Assembly: GCF_033436665.1 (NCBI RefSeq)
Contig: NZ_JAWQFO010000006.1
Location: 124,001-188,000, forward strand
Reading direction: 5' to 3'
DNA: 64,000 nt
DNA from: JAWQFO01 sp033436665
GTDB taxonomy: Bacteria; Pseudomonadota; Alphaproteobacteria; Rhodobacterales; Rhodobacteraceae
The notes beneath the pieces were generated by a model, which saw nothing but the letters and a program-made list of their open reading frames with translations, was not told the origin of the DNA and ran no database searches. The translations under genes and the position numbers were made by a program. This document shows, piece after piece, positions 7,801 through 15,329 of the stretch (positions are counted from its first letter, which is position 1; every line of letters begins with the position of its first letter).

Positions 7801-8922
7801 GTGCGGCGCGGACCGCTCGCGGGTGTGCGCGTGGTGGAGTTCAGCGGGCTGGGCCCCGCGCCGCTGGCCGGGCAGCTTCTGGCCGATCTCGGGGCCGAGG
7901 TGGTGGCCGTCGACCGCGCCGCGGGGCCGGCCGATCCCACGGACGTCAACCGGCGCGGCAAGCGCTCGGTTGCGTTGAACCTCAAGAGGGCTTCGGGGCT
8001 TGCTGCCGCGCGTCGGCTGATCGCCGCCTCTGACATCCTGATCGAAGGGTTCCGGCCCGGGGTCATGGAACGTCTCGGGCTCGGCCCCGGCGATTGCCCC
8101 GAAGCCTTGATCTACGGGCGGATGACCGGTTGGGGGCAGGAGGGGCCACTGGCGCAGCGCGCGGGCCATGACATCAATTACCTCGCCCTGACCGGGGCGC
8201 TGCAGGCGATGGGACCCGCCGACCGGCCCCCGGCCCCGCCGCTGAATCTCGTCGCGGATTTTGGCGGCGGCACGATGTTCCTGCTGCTCGGGCTGCTTGC
8301 GGCGCTGGTCGAACGCGCCACGTCGGGCAAGGGGCAGGTCGTCGATGCCGCCATGTCCGACGGCGTGCCGGCGATGACGGGCCTGATCCACGGTATGATC
8401 GCGCGCGGATTCTGGACCGACAGGCGCGAGGAGAACTGGCTCGACGGGGCGGCGCCGTTCTACCGGACATACGCCTGCGCCGACGGGCGCTACATTGCCG
8501 TGGGTGCGCTTGAGCCGCAATTTTTCGCGGAACTGGTGCGCGGCGCAGGCCTGCCGGAAACCGAGCTTGCCACCCAGAACGACCGCGAAACCTGGCCGGA
8601 AAAGCGGGCGCGCTATGCAGCGCTTTTCGCGACGAAAACCCGCGACGAATGGGCGGTGATCTTCGAGAAAACAGACGCCTGCGTCGCCCCGGTGCTCGAC
8701 TGGTCAGAGGCCCCGAAGCATCCGCAGAACGCCGAGCGGCAAACGTTCCGCGAGATCGGGGGCGTCACGCAGGCCAGCCCCGCGCCGCGCTTTTCGAGAT
8801 CGGTTCCCGACGATCCGACGCCGCCCGGTGCCCCGGGCGGGGACACCGAGGCGGTGCTGGGCGATTTGGGATACTCCGGGGAAGATATCGCGCGGATGCG
8901 GGCGGCGGGGGCGTTGAGTTGA
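7801..8922 (+). CDS. CaiB/BaiF-family CoA-transferase (alpha-methylacyl-CoA racemase-like)
   Basis: The 373-residue protein carries class III CoA-transferase features: PLAGVRVVEFSGLGPAPLAG at the N terminus, the catalytic Asp D124 in RAGHDINYLALTG, and the GKGQVVDAAMSDG segment. Its length and the direct 'LTGAL' continuation are closest to alpha-methylacyl-CoA racemase-like members. No ATG fits the start. GTG 7801 is taken, but a GGGAGG site sits near 7766, about 28 bp away and better placed for the in-frame codon ATC at 7780. The gene is convergent with the lactonase-like gene, only 7 bp away. The substrate CoA ester is unknown. Confidence 0.82.
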   Translation: MRRGPLAGVRVVEFSGLGPAPLAGQLLADLGAEVVAVDRAAGPADPTDVNRRGKRSVALNLKRASGLAAARRLIAASDILIEGFRPGVMERLGLGPGDCPEALIYGRMTGWGQEGPLAQRAGHDINYLALTGALQAMGPADRPPAPPLNLVADFGGGTMFLLLGLLAALVERATSGKGQVVDAAMSDGVPAMTGLIHGMIARGFWTDRREENWLDGAAPFYRTYACADGRYIAVGALEPQFFAELVRGAGLPETELATQNDRETWPEKRARYAALFATKTRDEWAVIFEKTDACVAPVLDWSEAPKHPQNAERQTFREIGGVTQASPAPRFSRSVPDDPTPPGAPGGDTEAVLGDLGYSGEDIARMRAAGALS

Positions 8923-8929
8923 GCGCGGC

Positions 8930-9682
8930 TCAGAGATACCACTCCGGCGCCTTGCGCAACCTGGGCCATTGCTCGGGGCTGTGGCCGTAGATCACCCAGG
9001 CCCCGCGGTCTTTCGCCAGCGCCATGAGGCGCGCGCCGTGGCGGATGGCGAGATCCTCGTCCCAGGAGCCCGCGAATTGCTCGTCGATCTCCGAGGCGCG
9101 GCTGATGGCGTCCGAGGTCAGCAGCACTGGTCCGGTCTGCGGCAGCTCGATGAGCATGGCCAACTGGCCCGGTGCGTGGCCCGGCACAAGCAGGATTTCG
9201 AACCCCGGCCCCAGATCGAAATCACCTGTGACCTGCCGGTAATCGGCCTCGGGCCAGTCCATCATCTGCTTGCCGGACCAGTAGAGCGGGCGGGGCAGGG
9301 CACGTTCGGCGGCGGCGATCAGGATCGGCGCACCCGGAAAGCCGTCCATGTGGCCGATATGGTCGATATGGGTGTGGGTCTGGATCATCAGGTCGACGTC
9401 ACCCGGCGTGATGCCCAGAAGGTCGAGCTGCGCCGGGGCCATGTTCTCCGGTGTGATCGACAGCACGCGCCCGAAGCTGCCAAGGTCGTCCTCGCGCGTG
9501 GCGGCCTCGGCATCGGCGGCGTATTTCGGGGGAAAGCCGGTGTCGATCAGCACCACCTCGCCGGCATCGGTGCGGATTGCGTAGCCGCAGATGCCGATGG
9601 TGCGCGGCCCGGCATTAACCTCGAACAGGCCGTAGTCGAGTATCGCCAAGCGCTCCGGTCGGCCCGTCAGCAGGGGTTGCAT
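8930..9682 (-). CDS. Metallo-beta-lactamase-fold hydrolase (N-acyl-homoserine-lactonase-like)
   Basis: The 250-residue protein has the dinuclear zinc motif HxHxDH (H103, H105, D107, H108 in QTHTHIDHIGH), then VPGHAPGQ and LTSDAI, which supply further His and Asp ligands. The overall arrangement resembles AHL lactonases of the AiiA/AttM type, so quorum-signal hydrolysis is possible, but many relatives cleave other esters. ATG at 9682 is chosen because the N terminus then matches family length; the frame stays open farther upstream only by overlapping the divergent aminotransferase. Only 49 bp separate the two divergent starts, so their promoters must overlap. Confidence 0.78.
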   Translation of the reverse strand: MQPLLTGRPERLAILDYGLFEVNAGPRTIGICGYAIRTDAGEVVLIDTGFPPKYAADAEAATREDDLGSFGRVLSITPENMAPAQLDLLGITPGDVDLMIQTHTHIDHIGHMDGFPGAPILIAAAERALPRPLYWSGKQMMDWPEADYRQVTGDFDLGPGFEILLVPGHAPGQLAMLIELPQTGPVLLTSDAISRASEIDEQFAGSWDEDLAIRHGARLMALAKDRGAWVIYGHSPEQWPRLRKAPEWYL

Positions 9683-9731
9683 GTCGCCTCGATCACCTCT
9701 TTTCTCGCCGGTGAGGAGAGGGAGGCAGGCC

Positions 9732-10859
9732 ATGAAAGTCAAGATGCACCGGCTGTTCGAGGTGCTGCTCGACAGTACTGCCGCCGACCCCGAGGCGGTG
9801 GTCGGCTTCTCGCTCGCCGCCTCGCCGCGCCTCGGAGACTTCCTCGACGATCTCGACCCTGCGATGTCGCTCGATTGGAACAACCGGGATTTCCGCGGCT
9901 TGCCGGAACTGCGGACCCATGTGCTGCGGCAGGCCGGGCTGGAGGAGGTTTGCGATCTTCGGGACGTGCTGGTCACCGCCGGGGCGGCGGAGGCCAACTA
10001 CCTGGTGCTGCGCCAGCTGCTCGAGCCGGGCGACGAGATCGTCGTCGAAACCCCGGGCTGGCCGCAGGCGCCGGTGCTCGCCGCGGCACAGGGGGCCAGG
10101 GTGGTGCCGGTGGCGCGGGTCGAGGAGGACGGCTGGGCGCTGCCGCTCGACTGGCTGGCTGCGGCCGTGACCGAGCGCACGAAACTCATATTCCTCACCA
10201 ACCCCAACAACCCGACAGGACGAATGCTGGGCCGGGCGGAGCTGGAGGAGATCGTGCGCATTGCCGATGGCGTGGGCGCCTGGTTGCTGATCGACGAGGT
10301 CTACGCCGGGCTCGAATGGGAAGGCCCGCGCGCGCCCTCGGTGGCCGGGATGTATGCGCGCGGGATCACGACCGGGTCGGTCTCGAAGGCGCTCGGGCTG
10401 CAGGGGCTGCGCACCGGTTGGCTGATCTGCCGCGATGCCGGGCTGGTGCAGGACGCGGTGATCCTGCGCGAGAACTCGAGCGAGATCATGAACGTGATGG
10501 GCGAAGCCATTGCCGAGATCGCCCTGCGTCCCGACCGATACCGCGCAGGGCTGGCGCGGGCACGGGCCGAGGGTCGCGCCAATCTGCGCCGCATGGACGA
10601 CTGGGTGCGCGGCGAGACGCGGCTGGGCTGGATCCCGCCCGAGGCCGGGCTGATCGGGCTTGGGCGGCTGGGGGACGGGATCGACGGCGACGCGCTGGCC
10701 CGGCGCCTGCTGGACCCGCCCTACCGCACCTTTCTTCTGCCGGGTAGCGCCTACGGTCTGCCGGGGCATATCCGGCTGGGGGTTGGGGGTGGTGCCGAGG
10801 CGAACCTGATGCAAGGGCTGGAGCGGCTGTCAGAGGCGCTGCGGGACTGGCCCGAGTGA
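9732..10859 (+). CDS. Class I/II PLP aminotransferase
   Basis: The 375-residue protein belongs to fold-type I aminotransferases (AAT_I superfamily). It shows FLTNPNNPTGRM, the LLIDEVYAGLEW Asp-Tyr pair, the Schiff-base lysine K219 in GSVSKALGLQGLRTGW, and an Arg near the C terminus (HIRLGVGGG) that normally binds the substrate carboxylate. The ATG at 9732 has a GAGGGAGG ribosome site; an earlier in-frame ATG at 9681 lacks one and overlaps the divergent start. The amino-acid substrate is not predictable. It is transcribed away from the lactonase-like gene. Confidence 0.85.
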   Translation: MKVKMHRLFEVLLDSTAADPEAVVGFSLAASPRLGDFLDDLDPAMSLDWNNRDFRGLPELRTHVLRQAGLEEVCDLRDVLVTAGAAEANYLVLRQLLEPGDEIVVETPGWPQAPVLAAAQGARVVPVARVEEDGWALPLDWLAAAVTERTKLIFLTNPNNPTGRMLGRAELEEIVRIADGVGAWLLIDEVYAGLEWEGPRAPSVAGMYARGITTGSVSKALGLQGLRTGWLICRDAGLVQDAVILRENSSEIMNVMGEAIAEIALRPDRYRAGLARARAEGRANLRRMDDWVRGETRLGWIPPEAGLIGLGRLGDGIDGDALARRLLDPPYRTFLLPGSAYGLPGHIRLGVGGGAEANLMQGLERLSEALRDWPE

Positions 10860-10890
10860 CGGATCGGCCCGGCGCGCGAGCGGCACGGGC

Positions 10891-10925
10891 GGGAGCCTCC
10901 GGCGGAGATATTTTCGAACCAGAGA
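10891..10925. repeat. Short GC hairpin with AT tail, terminator-like intergenic element
   Basis: The segment has the form GGGAGCCTCCGGCGGAG then ATATTTT and GAACCAGAGAG. The 4-bp CTCC/GGAG hairpin with a T-rich tail fits a weak terminator after the aminotransferase. From memory, very similar elements recur at gene ends in Rhodobacteraceae genomes; this window holds one clear copy. Confidence 0.4.
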
Positions 10926-10938
10926 GGGCCGGGCGTGC

Positions 10939-11505
10939 CTAGCGCAGGCCGTTGGTGGCGATGAAGCGGGCGAGGTCGAGGATGACCTGGCCGCGGGCGG
11001 CGGCGATCGACTGCGGGCCGCCCCGCGGATCGAAGCGGACCGCGAGATCGAAGAGCCCGGAGCGTTCGCGGCCGCCATCGGGGACGGCGACGAAATACTG
11101 GCCGGAGGCGCGGAACTGGCCGTCGGGGCCGGCGAGAAGGCTTTCGAAGCGCACCTCGAGCCGGGCGTCGGGGAAGGACTCGAACGGCCAGGGTTCCGAG
11201 GCGATCCGGCGCCCGGTGAGGCGGGCGAGGTGGCGGCTGAGCTCGAGCCCGACGGCGCGTTCGGGGCTGTCGGCCCAGAGCACGCTGGTGTCGCTGACCA
11301 GCGTGCCGTCGTTTTCCTGCGTGGTGATCTCGTCCGAGGCGGCGTAGGTCGGCAGCGAGACCTGGCGCACCTCGACCGAGCGGAATGCGATGCCCACGGG
11401 CTGGGTCACGGGCGGCGGGGTTACCGCGTAGCGCTCCGGCCCGGCGCCACAGGCGGCGAGCAACAGGGCGAGCGCGGAAAGAAGGATGGTCTTTGCAGCA
11501 GTCAT
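10939..11505 (-). CDS. pqiC: PqiC-like outer-membrane lipoprotein (ABC-type transport auxiliary)
   Basis: The 188-residue protein starts with a lipoprotein signal peptide, MTAAKTILLSALALLLAAC, with lipobox LAAC and C19 as the lipidated residue. The rest resembles the PqiC/YmbA auxiliary lipoprotein domain (SVEVRQVSLPTY... WADSPERAVGLELSRHLARL). In E. coli, PqiC anchors the PqiB tube at the outer membrane. It lies 4 bp after the pqiB stop, making a pqiA-pqiA-pqiB-pqiC operon. The only odd feature is its position at the end of the operon next to an unrelated aminotransferase. Confidence 0.85.
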   Translation of the reverse strand: MTAAKTILLSALALLLAACGAGPERYAVTPPPVTQPVGIAFRSVEVRQVSLPTYAASDEITTQENDGTLVSDTSVLWADSPERAVGLELSRHLARLTGRRIASEPWPFESFPDARLEVRFESLLAGPDGQFRASGQYFVAVPDGGRERSGLFDLAVRFDPRGGPQSIAAARGQVILDLARFIATNGLR

Positions 11506-11509
11506 CTGG

Positions 11510-13876
11510 TCATCGTCCCCGGATCAAGGAGCTTGGATTGCGTTCGAGCATGCGCGCCAGCGAGGTCAACGCATCAGCGGCCTGGGAGATGTCGCGCAGC
11601 GCGGCCTGGGCATCGCGGCTGAGCGCCTCGCCGCGGTCGTAGCCGGCGATCGTGTTTGAGGCCTGGTCGAGCACGCGGGTCATGCGCGCGACCAGAGCCG
11701 GCAGGTCGTCGGCGGACACCGCGATGCGGTCGGCGGCGTTGCGCACCGACCCGAGCGTGGCGTTGATGTTGCCCACCGCGCCGCCCTCGCGCAACTCGGC
11801 GAGCGTGGCGTTGATCTCTTCCAGCGCCTGGCCGAGATCCTCGGGCAGTTCGCGCGCCGCCGGGGTGCCGATGACGGCCTCGGCAGAGGCGACGAGGTCG
11901 GTCACCTCCTGCGTCAGCTGATCGAGCGGCAAGTCGTTGGCCTTGGCGGCGAGCGCGTTGAGTTCCTCGACCAGGGTGCCGACGCCTTCGGTGCCGGTGC
12001 GGATATTGGCGGCGGCGGCCACCGCTTCGTCGAGGGTCGCGGTGATCTTGGCCACGGTGCCGGCCTCGCGGAATTCGCGCAGCGTGGCGTTGATCTCGTC
12101 GAGCGCCGCGCCGAGATCGGCGGGCAATTCGCGCGCCGCGGGGGTTCCGATCACCGCCTCGGCGGAGGCGACGAGGTCTGTCACCTCCTGCGCCAGCTGG
12201 TCGAGCGGCAGGTCGGCGGCATTGGCGGCGAGCCTGTTGAGCTCGTCGACCAGCGCCGGCACGCCCTCGGTTCCGGTGCGGATGTTGGCGGCGGCCAGCA
12301 CCGCCTCGTCCAGCGCCTCGGTCACCTTGCGTACCACCTGCTCGGTCTCGATCTGGCCGATCACCGTCTCGATGCGGGCGATGGCGGCGTTCAGCGTGAC
12401 CGGGATCTGCTGCACCTCCTCGGACTGCACCACGGCGCGGATATCGCCGATCAGGCCGCGGATCTCGGCCGGGGTCTCGCGGATTTCCTCGCTGCCGATC
12501 AGGGCGCGGGCGTTGTCCATGAAGCGGATGGCGCTTTGCAGCAGGTCCTCGATCGGCAGGCTGTTGACCCGGTTGAACACGCCTTCCAGCGTCGCCGCGG
12601 CGTCGGACACCTCGGCCTCCATCGTTGGCACGACCGGGGGTCCGCCGGTGTCGGGCACCTCGATCTCGGCATCTTCGGGATTGTCCTGCTGCACCAGTTC
12701 GACCTTGAGCCCGCCGGTCAGGATGCTGGCCGAGACCAGTCGCGCGCGCACCCCTTCGCGCACGCGGTTGTCGAGGAAGGCCAGCGCGGTGTCGGGCGTG
12801 ACCTCGCCCTGCAGGCCGAGCCGGGCCGGCTGGATCGCCAGGACCGCGTTGAGCCGCACGCGGTTGTCGCCGAAGGCATCGGCGTCGACGATGCCGTTGA
12901 CAGACTGAACGGTGCCGATCTTGAGGCCGTTGAGCTCGACCGGGGCGCCCACGGCGAGCCCGGCGATGTTGTCCTCGAAGACCGCGCGTACCTGCAGTTC
13001 GGCGACCTCGGAGGCGTTGAAAACCGAGTTGCGGGCCGTGTCGATGTCGGGGAAGACGTCGAAGGTTGAGCCGTCGGATACCCGCTCGCCGCCGGAGACA
13101 AAGGTGTCGAAGGTGATGCCGCCGCTGACCAGTGTGGCGATCGAGCTGAAGTCGATCTCGGCCCCCGAGGGGCTGACCGAGAAGGTGAAGCCGGAGACGT
13201 CCCAGAACCGGGTCGAGGCGGTGATCAGGCGGCCGTGCGGTTCGTAGATCAGCGCCTCGGCGATGGCGAAATTGCCGTTGGGCGAGATCCGGGCCTTGCC
13301 GACGCGCCCGACCTCGATGCCGCGGAACAGGATCGGCACGTCATGGGCCAGCGACTGGCCAGGGATCGAGCGCAGGGCGATCTGCAGGCCGGCGTCGCCG
13401 GGCCGGTAGAGCGGCGCCTCGGAGAGACCTCGGAACTCCTCGCGGCGCGGCCCGATCTCGCTGTCCCAGCTGCCCTCGATGAACACGCCGGTCAAAACGG
13501 TGTCGAGCCCGGTGATCCCGCGCGTGGTCACCTCGGGGCGCACCACCCAGAAGGTGGCGCCGGCATCGAGGAAGGGGGCCACGCCCTTGTCGATGCGCAC
13601 CCGGGCGACGACCGAGGACAGGTCGGCGGAAAAGTCCACGTCCTCGACCAGGCCGACGGTCACGTCGCGGTAGCGCAGCTCGGTCTCGTTGGCCTTGATG
13701 CCGGCCCCGTTCTCGAAAATGATCGAGATGATCGGGCCACGGTCGTTGTAGCTTTGCCAGGCCACGCCGAGTGCTGCGACAAGGGCGATGACCGGGATGA
13801 TCCAGACCGCGGAGGCCCGCTGCCAGAGGCTCGGACGGGAAGGTTCGATGTCTACCCGCGAGGGTCCGTCAGTCAT
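11510..13876 (-). CDS. pqiB: PqiB-like MCE (MlaD) domain protein
   Basis: The 788-residue protein has one N-terminal membrane helix (about residues 18-36, AVWIIPVIALVAALGVAW) and then three MCE/MlaD repeats, opening with GPIISIIFENGAGI, LQIALRSIPGQSLAHDVPILFRG and LQVRAVFEDNIAGLAVGAPVELNG. A long helical tail follows. PqiB relatives form stacked hexameric rings and a needle that bridges the periplasm to move lipids. The tail here contains two near-identical 93-residue units (separate entry). Its ATG overlaps the preceding pqiA stop by 8 bp (ATGACTGA), so translation is probably coupled. Confidence 0.88.
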   Translation of the reverse strand: MTDGPSRVDIEPSRPSLWQRASAVWIIPVIALVAALGVAWQSYNDRGPIISIIFENGAGIKANETELRYRDVTVGLVEDVDFSADLSSVVARVRIDKGVAPFLDAGATFWVVRPEVTTRGITGLDTVLTGVFIEGSWDSEIGPRREEFRGLSEAPLYRPGDAGLQIALRSIPGQSLAHDVPILFRGIEVGRVGKARISPNGNFAIAEALIYEPHGRLITASTRFWDVSGFTFSVSPSGAEIDFSSIATLVSGGITFDTFVSGGERVSDGSTFDVFPDIDTARNSVFNASEVAELQVRAVFEDNIAGLAVGAPVELNGLKIGTVQSVNGIVDADAFGDNRVRLNAVLAIQPARLGLQGEVTPDTALAFLDNRVREGVRARLVSASILTGGLKVELVQQDNPEDAEIEVPDTGGPPVVPTMEAEVSDAAATLEGVFNRVNSLPIEDLLQSAIRFMDNARALIGSEEIRETPAEIRGLIGDIRAVVQSEEVQQIPVTLNAAIARIETVIGQIETEQVVRKVTEALDEAVLAAANIRTGTEGVPALVDELNRLAANAADLPLDQLAQEVTDLVASAEAVIGTPAARELPADLGAALDEINATLREFREAGTVAKITATLDEAVAAAANIRTGTEGVGTLVEELNALAAKANDLPLDQLTQEVTDLVASAEAVIGTPAARELPEDLGQALEEINATLAELREGGAVGNINATLGSVRNAADRIAVSADDLPALVARMTRVLDQASNTIAGYDRGEALSRDAQAALRDISQAADALTSLARMLERNPSSLIRGR
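11772..12329 (-). repeat. 279-bp tandem duplication inside pqiB (2 copies)
   Basis: Two adjacent units, about 12051-12329 and 11772-12050, encode 93-residue segments sharing AAANIRTGTEGV, LPLDQL, QEVTDLVASAEAVIGTPAAREL and EINATL. The reading frame is kept. The copies lengthen the helical needle region by one repeat. Boundaries were set by eye and could shift within the homologous stretch. Confidence 0.8.
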
Positions 13877-14519
13877 TCCGAGACGTTCCTTCCTCCTGCG
13901 CCTGGGCATCCCAGATCAGCCTGCTGTCGAAGGCCTGCGCGGACAGCATCGTGAAGATCACCGACAGGGCGAAATACAGGCTGGCCTTGCCGGGGTTTAC
14001 CGCTGCCAGCGTATTGAGTTGCACCAGAGAGGACATGATGGCAACCACAAATATGTCGATCATCGACCAGCGCCCGATGTAGTCGACCACCTCGTAGAGG
14101 ATATGCCGCTGCCGATAGGAGGCGGTGGAGCGGTACTGCACCGAAATCGCCAGGTAGGCGATGGCCACGAACTTGCCGATCGGGATCGCGACGCTGGCGA
14201 AGAGGATGATCAGCGCCACCACCCAGCTGCCGTACTCGATCAACTCCACGGCACCGCCGATGATCGTGTTCTCCTGCACGAAGAACAGGGTTCGCGTCTG
14301 CAGCATCGGGTAGAGGTTGGCCGGGATGTAGGCCATGATGCCGACGATCCAGAAGGCCCAGACCTTTTGCAGGCTGTGCGCATCTCGCTGGGACAGGCGA
14401 TGCCCGCACCGCCCGCAATGCTCGGTTCCCTCGGGCCAGACCTGGGCGCAGCGCGTGCAGGAGACGAGGCCGAGTTCCTTGGCGCTCAGGATCCTGTCTG
14501 GCTGCCCAGCGAATTCCAT
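13869..14519 (-). CDS. pqiA: PqiA-like membrane protein, second half
   Basis: The 216-residue protein has a zinc-ribbon-like start (CTRCAQVW... CGRCGHRL) followed by about four membrane helices (IVGIMAYIPANLYPML, GSWVVALIILFASVAIPIGKF, IDIFVVAIMSSLVQL, ALSVIFTMLSAQAF). This equals the C-terminal half of E. coli PqiA. It is a separate gene, starting at ATG 14519, 34 bp before the end of the first-half gene and in another frame. Together the two would rebuild the full PqiA partner of PqiB. The stop overlaps pqiB. Confidence 0.82.
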   Translation of the reverse strand: MEFAGQPDRILSAKELGLVSCTRCAQVWPEGTEHCGRCGHRLSQRDAHSLQKVWAFWIVGIMAYIPANLYPMLQTRTLFFVQENTIIGGAVELIEYGSWVVALIILFASVAIPIGKFVAIAYLAISVQYRSTASYRQRHILYEVVDYIGRWSMIDIFVVAIMSSLVQLNTLAAVNPGKASLYFALSVIFTMLSAQAFDSRLIWDAQAQEEGTSRND

Positions 14520-15121
14520 ACCGACCACCTGCACATGAAGCTGTCCTGCACCACGACCAGAACCACCAGCACCGAGAACATCCAGAAAGCCGGACCCATC
14601 GTGACCTGCGCGAGATCCGAGATCTTGACCAGCGCCACGGCGCAGCCGATCGCGAAGATTTCCGCCATCGACCAGGGCCGGATCGCCTCGGCCAGCCGGA
14701 AGGCGCGCAGCGCGCCGGGTGCCGGAGGACGGTCCAGTACCACCGGGATCAGCACGTAAAGCGACAGCAGCAGCCGTGTCAGCGGCAGGAACACGATCAG
14801 CGCCGCGGTCAGCAACGACAGGACGATCAGCGGGCCGTCGCTGAAGGCGAGCGCGGCGTCGAGGATCGAGACCGAGTTGCCCACGCCCGAGGTGTGGATC
14901 GTCAGGAAGGGAAAGACCGTTGCCGCGACGATCAGGATGACGCCGGCCAGCGAGACCGCGATGATCTGCTTGCCGGCCTTGTGGCGCGGCTCGATCAGGA
15001 CGGTATCGCAGCGCCGGCAGACCGCGCGTTCGCCCTTTTCGGGACGCTGCAGCGCGAAGGTCGCGTCGCAATGCGGACAGACGATCAGGTCGGTCCTCGG
15101 TGTGGCAGTGCTCTGATTCAT
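14486..15121 (-). CDS. pqiA: PqiA-like membrane protein, first half
   Basis: The 211-residue protein opens with a zinc ribbon (CPHCDATF... CRRCDTVL) and has about four membrane helices (IIAVSLAGVILIVAATVFPFL, PLIVLSLLTAALIVFLPL, MAEIFAIGCAVALVKI, AFWMFSVLVVLVVVQ). This is the N-terminal half of PqiA, an inner-membrane component of the PqiABC lipid-transport system. It is the first gene of the minus-strand operon and ends inside the second pqiA gene with a 34-bp overlap, which suggests coupled translation. The promoter should lie in the 208 bp shared with the divergent RTX gene. Confidence 0.83.
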   Translation of the reverse strand: MNQSTATPRTDLIVCPHCDATFALQRPEKGERAVCRRCDTVLIEPRHKAGKQIIAVSLAGVILIVAATVFPFLTIHTSGVGNSVSILDAALAFSDGPLIVLSLLTAALIVFLPLTRLLLSLYVLIPVVLDRPPAPGALRAFRLAEAIRPWSMAEIFAIGCAVALVKISDLAQVTMGPAFWMFSVLVVLVVVQDSFMCRWSVWNSLGSQTGS

Positions 15122-15329
15122 CGACGCAGGCTAACCTTTTTGCCTGCCGACATACATGGGGCAAAACGCGTCGTCTGCCAGCAGCCGCAATTCACAACCC
15201 TTGCGCGCCTCGATGGCGCGGCTTGCCCCCATTGGATGAAACGTCGCCGACGTGCGCGCCAAGATGGAATCCGGGCGGCTTTGCGGGTATCAACGAAGGT
15301 GCCGGGCCGGGGCTATCGGGGAATGCGAG

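Noticed and set aside
8930..9997. 355-codon version of the lactonase-like protein
   Set aside because: The extra 105 residues overlap the divergent aminotransferase and are Ser/Arg-rich without homology; ATG 9682 fits.
13869..15164. Single 431-codon pqiA-like frame
   Set aside because: Only the part after about 14519 reads as PqiA; the first part is the shadow of the first-half gene, which has its own frame and zinc ribbon.
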